DNA from: Sphingobium xenophagum NBRC 107872
GTDB taxonomy: Bacteria; Pseudomonadota; Alphaproteobacteria; Sphingomonadales; Sphingomonadaceae
Direction of reading: 5' to 3'
NCBI RefSeq assembly: GCF_000367345.1
Contig: NZ_BARE01000001.1
Span: forward strand, 124,001 to 188,000
DNA length: 64,000 bases
Positions 7,617-17,385 of this stretch are shown here, piece after piece. A program made the translations under genes and the position numbers. Position 1 is the first letter of the stretch; every line of letters begins with the position of its first letter. The notes below the pieces were generated by a model that saw nothing but the letters and a program-made list of their open reading frames with translations, did not search any database and had not been told where the DNA came from.

Positions 7617-9614
7617 ATGGCGGACAGCGACACTTTGGATCATGAAGGCAGCAGCTTGCGCGTTAAGGCACGACGCCTGCTGCCATTCCTGCTCGGCATC
7701 CTGCTGGTCGGGTCGCTCGGCGCTTTGCTCTATAGCGCCAGCAACGCCTCGCGCGATCATCAACTGGCGCTGGCCGAACAGCAGCGCAGTTTCGAGATCA
7801 TCGCGCTGGCCCGCGCGTTCGAGGCACAGACTGCGCGCGCGGAAGTGACGCTGGCCCGCTATGTCATTGGCCTCAACCCCGATACCGGCCGCCTGTTTCA
7901 GGACCAGTGGCGCACTGCTGGCGCGCAATTGAAGGCGCTGGCCTTTGCGACGCGCGGCACCGGATGGCAGCGCGGCAATGTGGAGGCGCTGCAACAAGCC
8001 TTCATGGCGCGCGGCAAGACACTGAACGAAATCGGCCTGCGCACCACCTACGACCAGAAGATGGCAGCGCTCGGTCGCTTTCACGAAGCGGGGACGTCGC
8101 GCGATCTGAAACGCATCACCGCGCTGCTCAACCGCGTCATAGAGGCGGAAAATCTGCGCCTGCGCGAACGCAGCCTTGCCGTGGCGCTCGCGGGGGACCG
8201 TACCGAATGGATGGGGCAGACCTCACGCCTGCTGGGGCTGGCGATGCTGGTATGTGTGCTGTTCGCCGCCTGGTTCGCCCATGTCGCCTATAGCGATCGC
8301 CGCAACGCGCGGCGACTGGCGGAGGCGGAGGCGGAGGCGGAACGGGCCGACCGGCTGGACCTGGCGGTGCGCGCACGCACGGCGGAACTGACCGATGCCT
8401 ATGAGCGGTTGCAACAGGAATCGATCGATCGCGCGGCGGCGGAGGAAAATCTGCGCCAGATGCACAAAATGGACGCGGTGGGTCAGCTGACCGGTGGTAT
8501 CGCCCATGATTTCAATAATATGCTGGCCGTTGTTGTCGGTGGACTGGAACTGGCGAAGCGCAATATCCGGCTAAAGCCGCAGGAAGCATCCCGTCATCTC
8601 GACAATGCGATGGAGGGGGCCAATCGCGCCTCCGCCCTCACGCGTCGCCTGCTTGCCTTTGCCCGGTCCGAACCATTGCTGCCCAGCGCAGTCGATCCCG
8701 ATGCGCTTGTGTCGGGCATGGCGGACCTTATCGACCGCACCATCGGCGACCAGATCACCGTGGCGCTCGCACCCAGGGCGCAGGGATGGCGCATCTTCGT
8801 TGACCAGCACCAGATGGAAAATGCGATCCTGAACCTGTGCGTCAATGCGCGCGACGCCATGGACGGGCGCGGGCGGCTGACCATCGGCACCAGCCAGACC
8901 GCGCTGGCGGCGGGTGAGGTCGGCGATTGCCAAGCGGGCGACTATGTCGTGCTGAGTGTCACTGATGATGGCTGCGGCATGAGCGCCGAGGTACTGGCGC
9001 GCGTGTTCGAGCCGTTTTTCACCACCAAGCCGGTCGGCAAGGGCACGGGTCTAGGCCTTAGCCAGATCTTCGGCTTCGTGCGCCAGTGCGAAGGCGAAAT
9101 CCGCATCGAGTCCGAACCGGGCAAGGGCACCAGCGTCCATGTCTACCTGCCCCGGCGGATGGGCGACGCGGCAGCCGATGCCAGCGAGGCCATATCCTCC
9201 CCGCACGACGCAACGCTTCATCCGCCCACCCGCATCCTGGTGGTGGAGGATGATCCGCGTGTGCTGAAACAGACCATGGCGGCGCTGGCGGAACTGGGGC
9301 ACCTGCCCATCGCCTGCGATCATCCGTCCAAGGCCGCAAAGCTGCTGTCCAATAATAGCGATATTGGCCTGATCATGAGCGACGTGCTGATGCCGGACCT
9401 GACCGGGCCGGAAATGATCCGCGCCCTGCCGCAGCAATATCGCCATCTGCCGGTGCTGTTCGTCACCGGCTATGCGGGCGACGCAACCGCCAGCGCCGAT
9501 TTTGCGGGCCATGAAGTACTGCGCAAACCCTATACGCTGATGTCGCTCGCCAATGCCCTGTCCGTCGCGCTCAGCGGATCGAACCAGAACGGAACAGTCG
9601 CGGCAGCAGAGTGA
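7617..9614 (+). CDS. Membrane hybrid sensor histidine kinase (CHASE3-like sensor)
   Basis: 665 aa. A first membrane helix (about 20-40) and a second (about 204-224) bracket a roughly 160-residue helical periplasmic region, the layout of CHASE3-type sensors. Then come a coiled coil (230-280), a HisKA domain with His297 in GGIAHDFNNML, an HATPase domain (NLCVNARDAM; GKGTGLGLS) and a receiver domain with DD near 545 and Asp589 (IMSDVLMPD). The catalytic part resembles the kinase at 1201-2826, suggesting shared ancestry. Start is ATG 7617, with GTG 7614 directly before it. The ribosome site is poor. The 3' end overlaps the convergent neighbour by 44 bp. Confidence 0.85.
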   Translation: MADSDTLDHEGSSLRVKARRLLPFLLGILLVGSLGALLYSASNASRDHQLALAEQQRSFEIIALARAFEAQTARAEVTLARYVIGLNPDTGRLFQDQWRTAGAQLKALAFATRGTGWQRGNVEALQQAFMARGKTLNEIGLRTTYDQKMAALGRFHEAGTSRDLKRITALLNRVIEAENLRLRERSLAVALAGDRTEWMGQTSRLLGLAMLVCVLFAAWFAHVAYSDRRNARRLAEAEAEAERADRLDLAVRARTAELTDAYERLQQESIDRAAAEENLRQMHKMDAVGQLTGGIAHDFNNMLAVVVGGLELAKRNIRLKPQEASRHLDNAMEGANRASALTRRLLAFARSEPLLPSAVDPDALVSGMADLIDRTIGDQITVALAPRAQGWRIFVDQHQMENAILNLCVNARDAMDGRGRLTIGTSQTALAAGEVGDCQAGDYVVLSVTDDGCGMSAEVLARVFEPFFTTKPVGKGTGLGLSQIFGFVRQCEGEIRIESEPGKGTSVHVYLPRRMGDAAADASEAISSPHDATLHPPTRILVVEDDPRVLKQTMAALAELGHLPIACDHPSKAAKLLSNNSDIGLIMSDVLMPDLTGPEMIRALPQQYRHLPVLFVTGYAGDATASADFAGHEVLRKPYTLMSLANALSVALSGSNQNGTVAAAE

Positions 9615-10446
9615 CCGCGCCCAGAAGCGGCCAGCGCCGCTGCCATGGCTTGATGACGATTGCCGTCCCGGCATGACGGTTGATTTTCCACGCCAGATAA
9701 TCGATCCCGCCCGCATAGGTGAAGCTCGCCTTGGCCAGTCGCACGACCGACAGCCACTTGCCCCGCCGCTGAAGCGCACGCCAGCGCTGCGCGGCCTGCT
9801 CCGGTGACCGGGGCAGGCCATCGGCCAGCGCCGCCTCGCCAAAACGGCGGTAGCGATCGGGGTCCGCATCAACGATGGACAGCGACCGCCCCTTGCGCTC
9901 CGCCCGCAACTCGGCCTGGTAGGTCAGGGTGAAGCCCGCCTTCCACAGGGACAGCGCATCCTGACCTTCCGCCATAGGCAGGGCCAGCGACAACAGGGTC
10001 GGCGCGGCTTGAGCCACCGCCGCGATGGCCCGCGCCCGCGCATCCTCATCTACCGCCCACAGCAATCGCGACGGCTGCGCAAAGCGCGCCCAGACCGACA
10101 CATTATCCGCCGCATGACTGCACAGCCGGGCGAAGTCCGCTTCGGACAACACCGCATATTTGGCGATCAAGCCACTATATTCAAACGGAAACACATTGGG
10201 CGGGATCAGCGCATTGGCCCGCGCCAGCCAGCTTTTGCCATATGCAGCGCGATAGTCCGACACGATCAGGTAGAAATCCAGCATCAGCCCGTCGAGATTG
10301 GCCTCCCGCAGGCAGGAGCCGTAGAATAGGACCGCGCGGGCCGCGTGCGGATGTTGCGCCGCGATCGCCCCGGCCATCGCCGCCGCACGCGGATCGGCGG
10401 GCTGGAGCATCTCGGCGGCGACAAGGGGAAGGAGTTGGCTGGACAT
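9571..10446 (-). CDS. Tam41-like nucleotidyltransferase (possible CDP-lipid synthase)
   Basis: 291 aa. The N-terminal half has the nucleotidyltransferase pattern FYGSCLRE (41-48) followed by MLDFYLIVSDY (55-65), and then LIAKYAVLSEADFARL. This order (FYGS, LDF, KY) is that of the mitochondrial phosphatidate cytidylyltransferase Tam41. Tam41 makes CDP-diacylglycerol from phosphatidate and CTP. The C-terminus carries a basic hydrophobic stretch (ASFTYAGGIDYLAWKINRH) that could associate with membranes. It is convergent with the membrane kinase gene. The family assignment is from motif reading only; substrate is inferred, and an unrelated lipid nucleotidyltransfer is possible. Confidence 0.65.
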   Translation of the reverse strand: MSSQLLPLVAAEMLQPADPRAAAMAGAIAAQHPHAARAVLFYGSCLREANLDGLMLDFYLIVSDYRAAYGKSWLARANALIPPNVFPFEYSGLIAKYAVLSEADFARLCSHAADNVSVWARFAQPSRLLWAVDEDARARAIAAVAQAAPTLLSLALPMAEGQDALSLWKAGFTLTYQAELRAERKGRSLSIVDADPDRYRRFGEAALADGLPRSPEQAAQRWRALQRRGKWLSVVRLAKASFTYAGGIDYLAWKINRHAGTAIVIKPWQRRWPLLGAVTLLPRLFRSGSIR

Positions 10447-10461
10447 TGCGCTCCCCTTATC

Positions 10462-10537
10462 CGTTCGGCCTGAACTTGTCGAAGGCCTGTTCCTGTTCGC
10501 GGGACTGTAAAGCGCTTCGACAGGCGCAGCGCGAACG
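10462..10537. repeat. Intergenic palindromic repeat (type A)
   Basis: Inverted arms at 10462-10487 (starts CGTTCGGCCTGAACTTGTCG) and 10512-10537 (ends GCGCAGCGCGAACG). It fills the gap between the Tam41-like gene and the methyltransferase. Confidence 0.75.
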
Positions 10538-10541
10538 AATT

Positions 10542-11177
10542 TCAGAAGTCCGCTCGCCTGAAAATCAGCGACAGATTGTTCGCCGGCATGTCCACCATCC
10601 TGTCGAGGCGCAACCCTTGCGCCTCCGCTGCGGTCACGACATCCTCCACCCGGCGCAGACCCCAGCGCTGGTCGCGGGCCTTGAGCGAAGCATCGAACGC
10701 CAGGTTGCTGGGCGCAGTTTCCACATCATCGCGTATATAGGGTCCGTACAGATAGAGCGGCCCACCCGGCGGCAGAACCCGCCCTGCCCCCTGCATCAAC
10801 CCCAACGTCGCGTCCCATGGGCTGATATGCACCATATTGATGCACAATATCGCATCGGCGTGGTCGACCGGCCAGTCTCCCGCCGCGTCCAGCCGGATCG
10901 GTTCATGCAGATTGGAAAGGTCCGCCTCCGCCCGCCATGCCGCGATGGAGGCCAGCGCAGCCATATCGGGATCGCTTGGCTGCCAATCGAGCGCGGGCAG
11001 CGCGGCGGCGAAATGGATGATATGTTCGCCGCTACCGCTCGCCACCTCCAGCACCAGACCGGATGGCGGCAAGGCATCGCGCAGGATGGTCAGGATGGCG
11101 TCCCTGTTCCGCAACGTCGCGGGGGCGTGGCGCTTCTGCGCCTCGCCGCCCGCTTCACCCGGAACCCAGGGCGTCAT
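10542..11177 (-). CDS. DUF938 / METTL26-type class I methyltransferase
   Basis: 211 aa. The SAM-binding motif I reads VLEVASGSGEHIIHFA, followed by LDWQPSD, both signatures of the DUF938 (METTL26-like) family. A later NMVHISPW replaces the usual motif IV. The family's substrate is unknown. The start ATG at 11177 overlaps the gcvPB stop as ATGA, so translation is probably coupled and the gene is the last member of the glycine cleavage operon. An upstream start (11210) would add residues encoded inside gcvPB and is less likely. Confidence 0.85.
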   Translation of the reverse strand: MTPWVPGEAGGEAQKRHAPATLRNRDAILTILRDALPPSGLVLEVASGSGEHIIHFAAALPALDWQPSDPDMAALASIAAWRAEADLSNLHEPIRLDAAGDWPVDHADAILCINMVHISPWDATLGLMQGAGRVLPPGGPLYLYGPYIRDDVETAPSNLAFDASLKARDQRWGLRRVEDVVTAAEAQGLRLDRMVDMPANNLSLIFRRADF

Positions 11178-12742
11178 TCCGCCGCCTGCGCCAGCGTCTG
11201 CGCTTCCCATGTCAGCACGGGCTTGCGCGCCGCCAGCGTTTCGTCGAGACGGCGGCGCGGCGCATGATAGGGCGCGCCCTTCAATGCCTCATCCCCTGCC
11301 TTGGCCCGCTGCGCCAGGCTGCGCAGCGCCATGATGAACTGGTCGAGGGCCGCCTTGCTTTCCGTCTCGGTCGGTTCGACCAGCATCGCGCCATGAACGA
11401 CCAGCGGAAAATACATGGTCATCGGGTGGAACCCCTCGTCAATCAGCCCCTTGGCGATGTCGAGCGTGGTAAAGCCATCGGCCAGCCCCTTGTCGCTGAA
11501 CAGCGCCTCATGCATGCAGGGGCCGCTGCCGCCGAACGGCGCGTCCAGCACGTCGTTCAGGCTACGCAGGATATAATTGGCGTTGAGGACCGCATCCTCC
11601 GCCACCTGCCGCAGGCCGTCCGCGCCGTGGCTCAGAATATAGGCCAGCGCGCGGGTGAACATCCCCATCTGACCGTGGAAAGCGACCATCCGCCCGAACG
11701 TGCCGGCATGATGATCCTCAGCCGATTCCTCCTCGATCAGGACGAAGCGATCGCCCTGCCTTTCGACGAAGGGCAAAGGCGCATAAGGGGCAAGCGCCTC
11801 CGACAGCACGACCGGGCCGGAACCGGGACCGCCCCCGCCATGGGGCGTGGAGAAGGTCTTGTGCAAATTGATGTGCATCGCATCGACGCCCAGATCGCCG
11901 GGGCGGACCCGGCCGACAATGGCGTTGAAATTCGCGCCATCGCAATAGACGAACGCGCCAGCCGCATGAACCGCGTCGGAAATCGTCTTGAGATCCCGCT
12001 CGAACAGGCCGCACGTATTGGGGTTGGTGATCATCACCGCCGCAACGTCCGGTCCCAGCCGCGCGGTCAGTGCCGCCAAATCGACACGGCCCTCCGGGGT
12101 CGCCGGAATATCCTCGACCTTATAGCCACAAAAGGCTGCCGTCGCAGGGTTTGTGCCATGCGCGCTTTCAGGTACCAGCACGACGCTGCGCGCGTCACCG
12201 CGCGCCTCCAGCGCCGAACGGATCGCCAGCAGGCCGCACAATTCGCCATGCGCCCCGGCCTTGGGCGACATCGCCACCGCATGCATCCCCGTCAGCGTCA
12301 CCAGCCATTCCGCCAGTTCATGGATCACCGCCAGCGCGCCCTGCACCGTCGATTGCGGAGCGAGCGGGTGGAGATCGGCAAAACCGGGCATCCGCGCGAC
12401 CTTTTCATTGAGGCGCGGATTATGCTTCATCGTGCAACTGCCGAGCGGAAACAGGCCAAGATCGATCGCATAATTCTGGCGGCTAAGGCGCGTATAATGC
12501 CGCACCGTTTCCTGTTCGGACAGGCCAGGCAAGCCGATCGCCCCACGCGCCAGTCCGCCAAGGCGGGTGGCAAGCTTGGGCGCGGGCGCGAAATCGACGC
12601 CGGTGGTATCGGTCGATCCAATCTCGAAGATCAACGCCTCTTCCAGCATCAGCGCGCGGTTTCCCGTCGCCGTGGCCGGGGCCATATGCGCGTCCTTGAC
12701 GGTGACGGGCGCGGTGGGACGGCCTTCCTTGAGCATGGTCAT
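11174..12742 (-). CDS. gcvPB: Glycine dehydrogenase (decarboxylating) subunit 2
   Basis: 522 aa, the C-terminal half of the P-protein in organisms with a split enzyme. The PLP lysine is Lys295 in HINLHKTFSTPHGGGGPGSG; LFPLGSCTMKHNPR (98-110) and SAHGTNPA (193-200) are family landmarks. With GcvPA it decarboxylates glycine and passes the aminomethyl group to lipoyl-GcvH. It is fourth in the riboswitch-controlled gcvT-gcvH-gcvPA-gcvPB operon. The gap to gcvPA holds a palindromic repeat. Confidence 0.96.
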   Translation of the reverse strand: MTMLKEGRPTAPVTVKDAHMAPATATGNRALMLEEALIFEIGSTDTTGVDFAPAPKLATRLGGLARGAIGLPGLSEQETVRHYTRLSRQNYAIDLGLFPLGSCTMKHNPRLNEKVARMPGFADLHPLAPQSTVQGALAVIHELAEWLVTLTGMHAVAMSPKAGAHGELCGLLAIRSALEARGDARSVVLVPESAHGTNPATAAFCGYKVEDIPATPEGRVDLAALTARLGPDVAAVMITNPNTCGLFERDLKTISDAVHAAGAFVYCDGANFNAIVGRVRPGDLGVDAMHINLHKTFSTPHGGGGPGSGPVVLSEALAPYAPLPFVERQGDRFVLIEEESAEDHHAGTFGRMVAFHGQMGMFTRALAYILSHGADGLRQVAEDAVLNANYILRSLNDVLDAPFGGSGPCMHEALFSDKGLADGFTTLDIAKGLIDEGFHPMTMYFPLVVHGAMLVEPTETESKAALDQFIMALRSLAQRAKAGDEALKGAPYHAPRRRLDETLAARKPVLTWEAQTLAQAAE

Positions 12743-12768
12743 GCGACACTCTCCTTGTTCGCGCCGTA

Positions 12769-12842
12769 TTCCCGCGAAGGCGGGAACCCAGTCCCGCCCT
12801 TGCGGGTAGCTGAACGGCCGGACTGGGCTACCGCCTTCGCGG
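12769..12842. repeat. Intergenic palindromic repeat (type B)
   Basis: Left arm ATTCCCGCGAAGGCGGGAAC followed by CCAGTC; right arm GGACTGGGCTACCGCCTTCG. It lies between gcvPA and gcvPB inside the operon and could affect relative expression or mRNA stability. Confidence 0.75.
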
Positions 12843-12863
12843 CAGCACTGAGGCTATGAACGG

Positions 12864-14222
12864 TCATGCCAGTTCCTCCTCCAGCGCCTGGGCCAGCGTT
12901 TCGATATCCTCCGCCGTCACCGTCTCGGTCACAGCGACGACCAACCCGTTGCCGACCGATGCGTGTTGCGGGAACAGACGGCCCAGCGACACGCCGGCCA
13001 GCACGCCCTTGTCGGCCAGGCTGCGCACCACGTCCCGCGCATCCTTCGTCAGGACCAGCGTGAATTCGTTGAAGAAGCTCTCATTGAGCAGCGTCACGCC
13101 CGGCACCTGCGCCAGACGATCCGCCGCCTGGCAGGCCAGCCCATGATTGAGCGCCGCCAGTTCACGCAACCCGCGCTCACCCAGCAGGGTCATGTGGATG
13201 CTGAACGCCAGCGCGCAAAGCCCTGAATTGGTGCAGATATTCGACGTCGCCTTCTCGCGCCGGATATGCTGTTCACGCGTGGAGAGCGTCAGCACGAAAC
13301 CGCGCTTGCCCGCCGCGTCCACCGTCTCGCCACACAGGCGGCCCGGCATCTGGCGGACATATTTCTGCTTGCAAGCGAAGAGGCCGAGATACGGCCCGCC
13401 AAATTGCAGCCCAACGCCGATCGACTGGCCCTCGCCCACGACGATGTCCGCGCCCATCTCGCCGGGCGGTACCAGCGCGCCCAGCGCCACCGGCTCGGTC
13501 ACCACGGCGACCAGCAGCGCACCGGCGGCATGGGCCGCGTCCGCCAGCGGGGTCAGGTCGGCAATGCGGCCCAAAATGTCGGGATATTGGACGACGACGC
13601 AGCTTGTATCCTTGTCGATGCCCGCGATCAGCGCGTTGATATCGGTGTCGGCGCTCAGGGTCGGCGCGTCATGCACCAACTGGTCGCCGGTGAATTTCGC
13701 CATCGTATTGGCGACCGACACATAATGGGGGTGCAGGCCCGACGACAAGATCGCCTTGCCCCGCTTGGTGATCCGCCGCGCCATGCCGATCGCTTCCCAG
13801 CAGGCGGTCGACCCGTCATACATGGATGCGTTCGCCACGTCGCAGCCCAGCAGGCGCGCTACCTGCGTCTGGAACTCGAACAATACCTGCAACGTCCCCT
13901 GCGCGATTTCCGGCTGATAGGGCGTGTAGGCGGTCAGAAACTCGCCACGTTGGATCAGATGATCGACGCTGGCCGGGACATGATGCCGATAGGCGCCCGC
14001 CCCAAGGAAAAAGGGCGCTTCCCCCGCCGACAGATTTTGCCGCGCCAGCTTGCTCATATGGCGTTCGACCGCCAGTTCGCTCGCATGATCAGGCAGGCCC
14101 GCGATCTTGGCGGACAGCCGGGCTTCGGCGGGCACATCGACGAACAGATCGTCGATCGACGCCGCGCCGACGACGGACAGCATGTCCGCGCGGTCAGTGT
14201 CGGTCAGGGGTAGGTAGCGCAT
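12864..14222 (-). CDS. gcvPA: Glycine dehydrogenase (decarboxylating) subunit 1
   Basis: 452 aa, the N-terminal half of the split P-protein. It shows [32 protein letters not shown] and [10 protein letters not shown], typical of GcvPA. It forms an alpha2-beta2 complex with GcvPB; this subunit lacks the PLP lysine. The ATG at 14222 follows an AGGAG site seven bases upstream. A longer frame to 14303 would translate the palindromic repeat and is rejected. Confidence 0.96.
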   Translation of the reverse strand: MRYLPLTDTDRADMLSVVGAASIDDLFVDVPAEARLSAKIAGLPDHASELAVERHMSKLARQNLSAGEAPFFLGAGAYRHHVPASVDHLIQRGEFLTAYTPYQPEIAQGTLQVLFEFQTQVARLLGCDVANASMYDGSTACWEAIGMARRITKRGKAILSSGLHPHYVSVANTMAKFTGDQLVHDAPTLSADTDINALIAGIDKDTSCVVVQYPDILGRIADLTPLADAAHAAGALLVAVVTEPVALGALVPPGEMGADIVVGEGQSIGVGLQFGGPYLGLFACKQKYVRQMPGRLCGETVDAAGKRGFVLTLSTREQHIRREKATSNICTNSGLCALAFSIHMTLLGERGLRELAALNHGLACQAADRLAQVPGVTLLNESFFNEFTLVLTKDARDVVRSLADKGVLAGVSLGRLFPQHASVGNGLVVAVTETVTAEDIETLAQALEEELA

Positions 14223-14230
14223 CAATTTCT

Positions 14231-14330
14231 CCTTCTCCCCTTCTGGGGAGGGGCCGGGGGTGGGCGCTGTCGGCTCGACGCGGCGCGTGAGGCAAGCCCC
14301 CACCCCAACCCCTCCCCTGAAGAGGAGGGG
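14231..14330. repeat. Intergenic palindromic repeat (type C)
   Basis: Left arm CCTTCTCCCCTTCTGGGGAG then GGGCCGGGGGTGGG (14231-14264); right arm from CCCCCACCCCAACCCCTCCC to GAGGAGGGG (14297-14330). It belongs to the same family as the repeat in hrpB and lies between gcvH and gcvPA. Confidence 0.75.
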
Positions 14331-14341
14331 CGATTAAAATA

Positions 14342-14713
14342 TCAAAGGCTGGCCACAAACTTCTTGTAGGCCGCTTCGGTCATCAGCCCTTCCAGCTCGG
14401 ACGGGTCGGTCATGCGCAACTTGAAGAACCAGCCATCTTCCTCCGCGTCGCTGTTGACCAGCGCGGGCTCATCCTCCAGCGCGCCATTGGTTTCGATCAC
14501 TTCGCCGGAAATCGGCGCATAGACGTCCGACGCGGCCTTGACCGATTCGACCACGGCGGCATCGTCGCCCTTGTCGAACGTGGTGCCTTCGGCGGGCAGT
14601 TCGACGAACACGATGTCGCCCAGCTGCTCCTGCGCATAGTCGGTAATGCCGACCGTGGCGATCTCGCCCTCGACATCGATCCATTCATGTTCGTCGGTGA
14701 AATAGCGGCTCAT
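14342..14713 (-). CDS. gcvH: Glycine cleavage system H protein
   Basis: 123 aa. Lys59 in [13 protein letters not shown] is the lipoylation site; FTDEHEWI at the N-terminus and GDIVFVELP are conserved. The lipoyl arm carries the aminomethyl intermediate between the P, T and L proteins. Start ATG 14713 is preceded by GGGGAGACAGACCC. It lies 29 bp downstream of gcvT. Confidence 0.96.
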   Translation of the reverse strand: MSRYFTDEHEWIDVEGEIATVGITDYAQEQLGDIVFVELPAEGTTFDKGDDAAVVESVKAASDVYAPISGEVIETNGALEDEPALVNSDAEEDGWFFKLRMTDPSELEGLMTEAAYKKFVASL

Positions 14714-14742
14714 GGGTCTGTCTCCCCTATCGGACAAAAAAT

Positions 14743-15894
14743 TCAGGCTTTGCGGCGATAATTGTGCGGCACAAACGGCATGGGCGCGACCTTTGCGCCG
14801 ATGCGCTTGCCGCGCACTTCAATTTCCAGCGCGGTGCCGATGGCGCTATGGGGCAGGCTGACCCAACCCATCGCAATCGGCGCACCCACGGTCGGGGCAA
14901 AACCGCCGGAGGTGACGTCGCCCACCTGCACATCGCCGACATAAATCTGCGCGCCCTCGCGCGCGGGCAGGCGACCCTCGATGGTCAGGCCCACGCGCTT
15001 TGCGCCCGGCCCGTCCGCCAGTTCCTTCATCACCCGGCCATGGCCGATGAAGCCGCCTTCCTCACGACGGCGCTTCGAAATCGCAAAGCCCAGATCAGCG
15101 CCGATGGTGCTGACCGCAGGGGTCAGGTCATGGCCATAGAGCGGCAACCCCGCCTCCAACCGCAAGGAATCGCGCGCGCCAAGGCCGATTGGTTTCACCT
15201 GCGGCAGGGCACACAAGGCGTCGGCAAAGGCGTTCGCTGCATCGGCGGGCAGGCTGATCTCGAACCCGTCCTCGCCGGTATAGCCCGACCGACTGATCCA
15301 CAGCGGCACCCCGTTCCACTCAAACGCGCCGCACTGCATGAAAGTCAGCTCGGCGGTCCCCGGCACCAGCACAGCCATCGCCTCGCCCGCTTCCGGCCCC
15401 TGCAACGCCAGCAGCGCCTGATCGGCCATATGGTTCATGATCACGGCATCGGGCAAATGCTCGATCATCCAGGCAATATCGTCATATTTGGTCGCGCCGT
15501 TCACGACCATGTAGATCGCCGCGTCATCGAACGCCCCATCGCCAAGGCGCGATACCATCAGGTCATCCAATATGCCGCCATCGCGATCCAGCAACATCGA
15601 ATAGCGCTGGCGAAAGGGCTTCAATCCCTTGATATCGCTGGGCAGCAACAGCTCCAGCGCTTCGTCCACGCCCTCACCCGAAAAGGTCAGTTGCCCCATA
15701 TGGCTGACGTCGAACAGGCCCGCATGTTCGCGGGTCCAGCCATGTTCGGCCATGATGCCATCATATTGGATCGGCATGTGATAACCGGCAAACCCCACCA
15801 TCCGCGCGCCGCGCGCGCGATGCCAGGCGTCGAGCGGCAAGGCCTCCAGCGGCAGGCTTTCTTCCAGCGTGGCGATATTGTCCGTGGCGGTCAT
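14743..15894 (-). CDS. gcvT: Aminomethyltransferase (glycine cleavage T protein)
   Basis: 383 aa. Family features include [20 protein letters not shown] near the N-terminus, LFDVSHMGQ, and [13 protein letters not shown] in the folate-binding domain. It transfers the methylene group from aminomethyl-lipoyl-GcvH to tetrahydrofolate and releases ammonia. It is the first gene of the operon. Start ATG 15894 follows GGAAAGG. The 66 bp between it and the riboswitch is where expression is probably controlled. Confidence 0.96.
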   Translation of the reverse strand: MTATDNIATLEESLPLEALPLDAWHRARGARMVGFAGYHMPIQYDGIMAEHGWTREHAGLFDVSHMGQLTFSGEGVDEALELLLPSDIKGLKPFRQRYSMLLDRDGGILDDLMVSRLGDGAFDDAAIYMVVNGATKYDDIAWMIEHLPDAVIMNHMADQALLALQGPEAGEAMAVLVPGTAELTFMQCGAFEWNGVPLWISRSGYTGEDGFEISLPADAANAFADALCALPQVKPIGLGARDSLRLEAGLPLYGHDLTPAVSTIGADLGFAISKRRREEGGFIGHGRVMKELADGPGAKRVGLTIEGRLPAREGAQIYVGDVQVGDVTSGGFAPTVGAPIAMGWVSLPHSAIGTALEIEVRGKRIGAKVAPMPFVPHNYRRKA

Positions 15895-15960
15895 GAAACG
15901 ACCTTTCCGTAAGAGGGCACAGCGACGATCGACCCGGCCAACGGACCGCCTTTTCGTCAC

Positions 15961-16156
15961 CCCCTCTGTCACGGGAACCTGAGAGCTTTGACCGTCCTTT
16001 GCGGGAAACGGCTTACCCCTTCGGTGGGACAGGTTCCCCCATCCGCTTTCCAGAGCGTCTGCGCGTGATGCGGTCCTTTGGCCTGAGAGATTCCGGGGCG
16101 GTTGCTCCTTCGGCGACAGGCTTGGCCTGAAAGGCCGCCCATACTCTCCCGCATCA
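15961..16156 (-). promoter_or_regulatory. Tandem glycine riboswitch upstream of gcvT
   Basis: On the minus strand two glycine aptamers follow each other. Aptamer 1 (about 16155-16063) has GGGAGAG, GCCGAAGGAGCAA and TCTCTCAGGCCAAAGGAC. Aptamer 2 (about 16055-15964) has CTCTGG, CACCGAAGGGG, GCTCTCAGGT and closes with GACAGAG, which pairs with the opening CTCTGG. This matches the glycine riboswitch consensus. In this class glycine binding usually turns on the glycine cleavage genes. Confidence 0.95.
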
Positions 16157-16219
16157 TGCCCGGCGCCGAATCCTCAGCGCCGACGACATGATTTGCATTG
16201 CGTCAAACGCACCGGCGCG

Positions 16220-17374
16220 TCAATCCGCCACCGCCCCGAATATCTCGGCATGGCGTTTTTCGGCGTAGCGGTCGGTCATGCCCGCGATGAAATCGGCGAT
16301 GTGGCGGCTGCGGTCGGGTTCGCCGGTCACGCACTCATCGCGCCATTCACCCGGCATCAGCGCGGGATCGGCCTGATAGGCGGCGAACAGGTCGGTGACG
16401 ATCACCCTCGCCCGGTCGGCAGCGGCCAATTGTTCGGGATGATGATAGAGGCTGGCATACATGAAACGCTTCAGATCACGCTCTTGTGCCGCCAGTTCGG
16501 GCGAGAAGGCAACCAGCGTGCGGCCCAGCGCGCGCACATCCTCCACCGTCCGCACCCCCGATTCTGCGATATTGGCGCGGGTCGCGGCAATCAGGTCATT
16601 GGCCATCACGCCAATCTGTTCGCGCACCAGTTCGCGCAGCAGCCTGTCCTGCGCGACATCGGGATAGCGGGCCCGCACCCGGTCCCAACAGCGCGCCACG
16701 AACGGCACCTCCAGCAACTGCTCCAGCACCAGCAGCCCCGCGCGCAGCCCATCGTCAATGTCGTGATTGTCATAGGCGATATCGTCCGAAATCGCCGCCA
16801 GTTGCGCCTCCAGCGAGGCATGGCTGGTCAGGTCTAGCGGGAATAAAGCGTCGAGTTCGCGCATCGCCCAGCCGGGATTGCGGATCGGCCCATTATGCTT
16901 GGCCAGCCCCTCCAGCATTTCCCAGCTCAGATTGAGTCCCCGGAACCGCGGATAGGGACTTTCCAGCAGCATCAGCGTGCGCAGCGTATGGGCGTTATGA
17001 TCAAAGCCGCCATGCGCCTCCATCGCCGCCTCCAGCGCATCCTCGCCAGCATGGCCAAAGGGCGGATGGCCAATGTCGTGGGCCAGGCACAAAGCCTCGG
17101 TCAGATCCTCGTTCAGCCCCAGCGTCCGCGCGGTGGTGCGGCCGATCTGCGCAACCTCCAGACTGTGGGTCAGGCGGACGCGGAAATGATCGCCATCGGG
17201 CGACACAAAGACCTGCGTCTTGTGGCGCAGGCGGCGAAATGCGATCGAATGGATGATGCGATCCCGATCCCGCTGGAACATGTCGCGCGGGCCACGCACC
17301 TCGCCCCCCTCTTCGGGGTGGAGGCGGCCACGGCTGGCGGCGGGATGGCAGGCATAGGAAGCAAGGGTCGTCAT
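16220..17374 (-). CDS. dgt: dGTPase-like HD-domain deoxynucleoside triphosphohydrolase
   Basis: 384 aa. The HD metal site is visible: His70 ([11 protein letters not shown]), His99-Asp100 ([14 protein letters not shown]) and a later Asp in [21 protein letters not shown] is the nucleotide-site signature of the dGTPase-like family (type 2), which hydrolyses dNTPs to deoxynucleoside and triphosphate. Length is normal for the shorter family. It lies 11 bp after the TPR/SPOR gene and probably shares its transcript; the gcv riboswitch starts only about 60 bp downstream. Confidence 0.9.
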   Translation of the reverse strand: MTTLASYACHPAASRGRLHPEEGGEVRGPRDMFQRDRDRIIHSIAFRRLRHKTQVFVSPDGDHFRVRLTHSLEVAQIGRTTARTLGLNEDLTEALCLAHDIGHPPFGHAGEDALEAAMEAHGGFDHNAHTLRTLMLLESPYPRFRGLNLSWEMLEGLAKHNGPIRNPGWAMRELDALFPLDLTSHASLEAQLAAISDDIAYDNHDIDDGLRAGLLVLEQLLEVPFVARCWDRVRARYPDVAQDRLLRELVREQIGVMANDLIAATRANIAESGVRTVEDVRALGRTLVAFSPELAAQERDLKRFMYASLYHHPEQLAAADRARVIVTDLFAAYQADPALMPGEWRDECVTGEPDRSRHIADFIAGMTDRYAEKRHAEIFGAVAD

Positions 17375-17385
17375 GGGACGCCCCT

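Noticed and set aside
11063..12859. 598-codon open frame on the plus strand
   Set aside because: It is antisense to gcvPB and is Arg/His/Gln-rich without any motif, typical of a high-GC shadow frame.
16150..16190. Terminator of dgt at the GGCGCC/GGCGCTG hairpin
   Set aside because: The stem is short and no T-run follows on the minus strand before the riboswitch.
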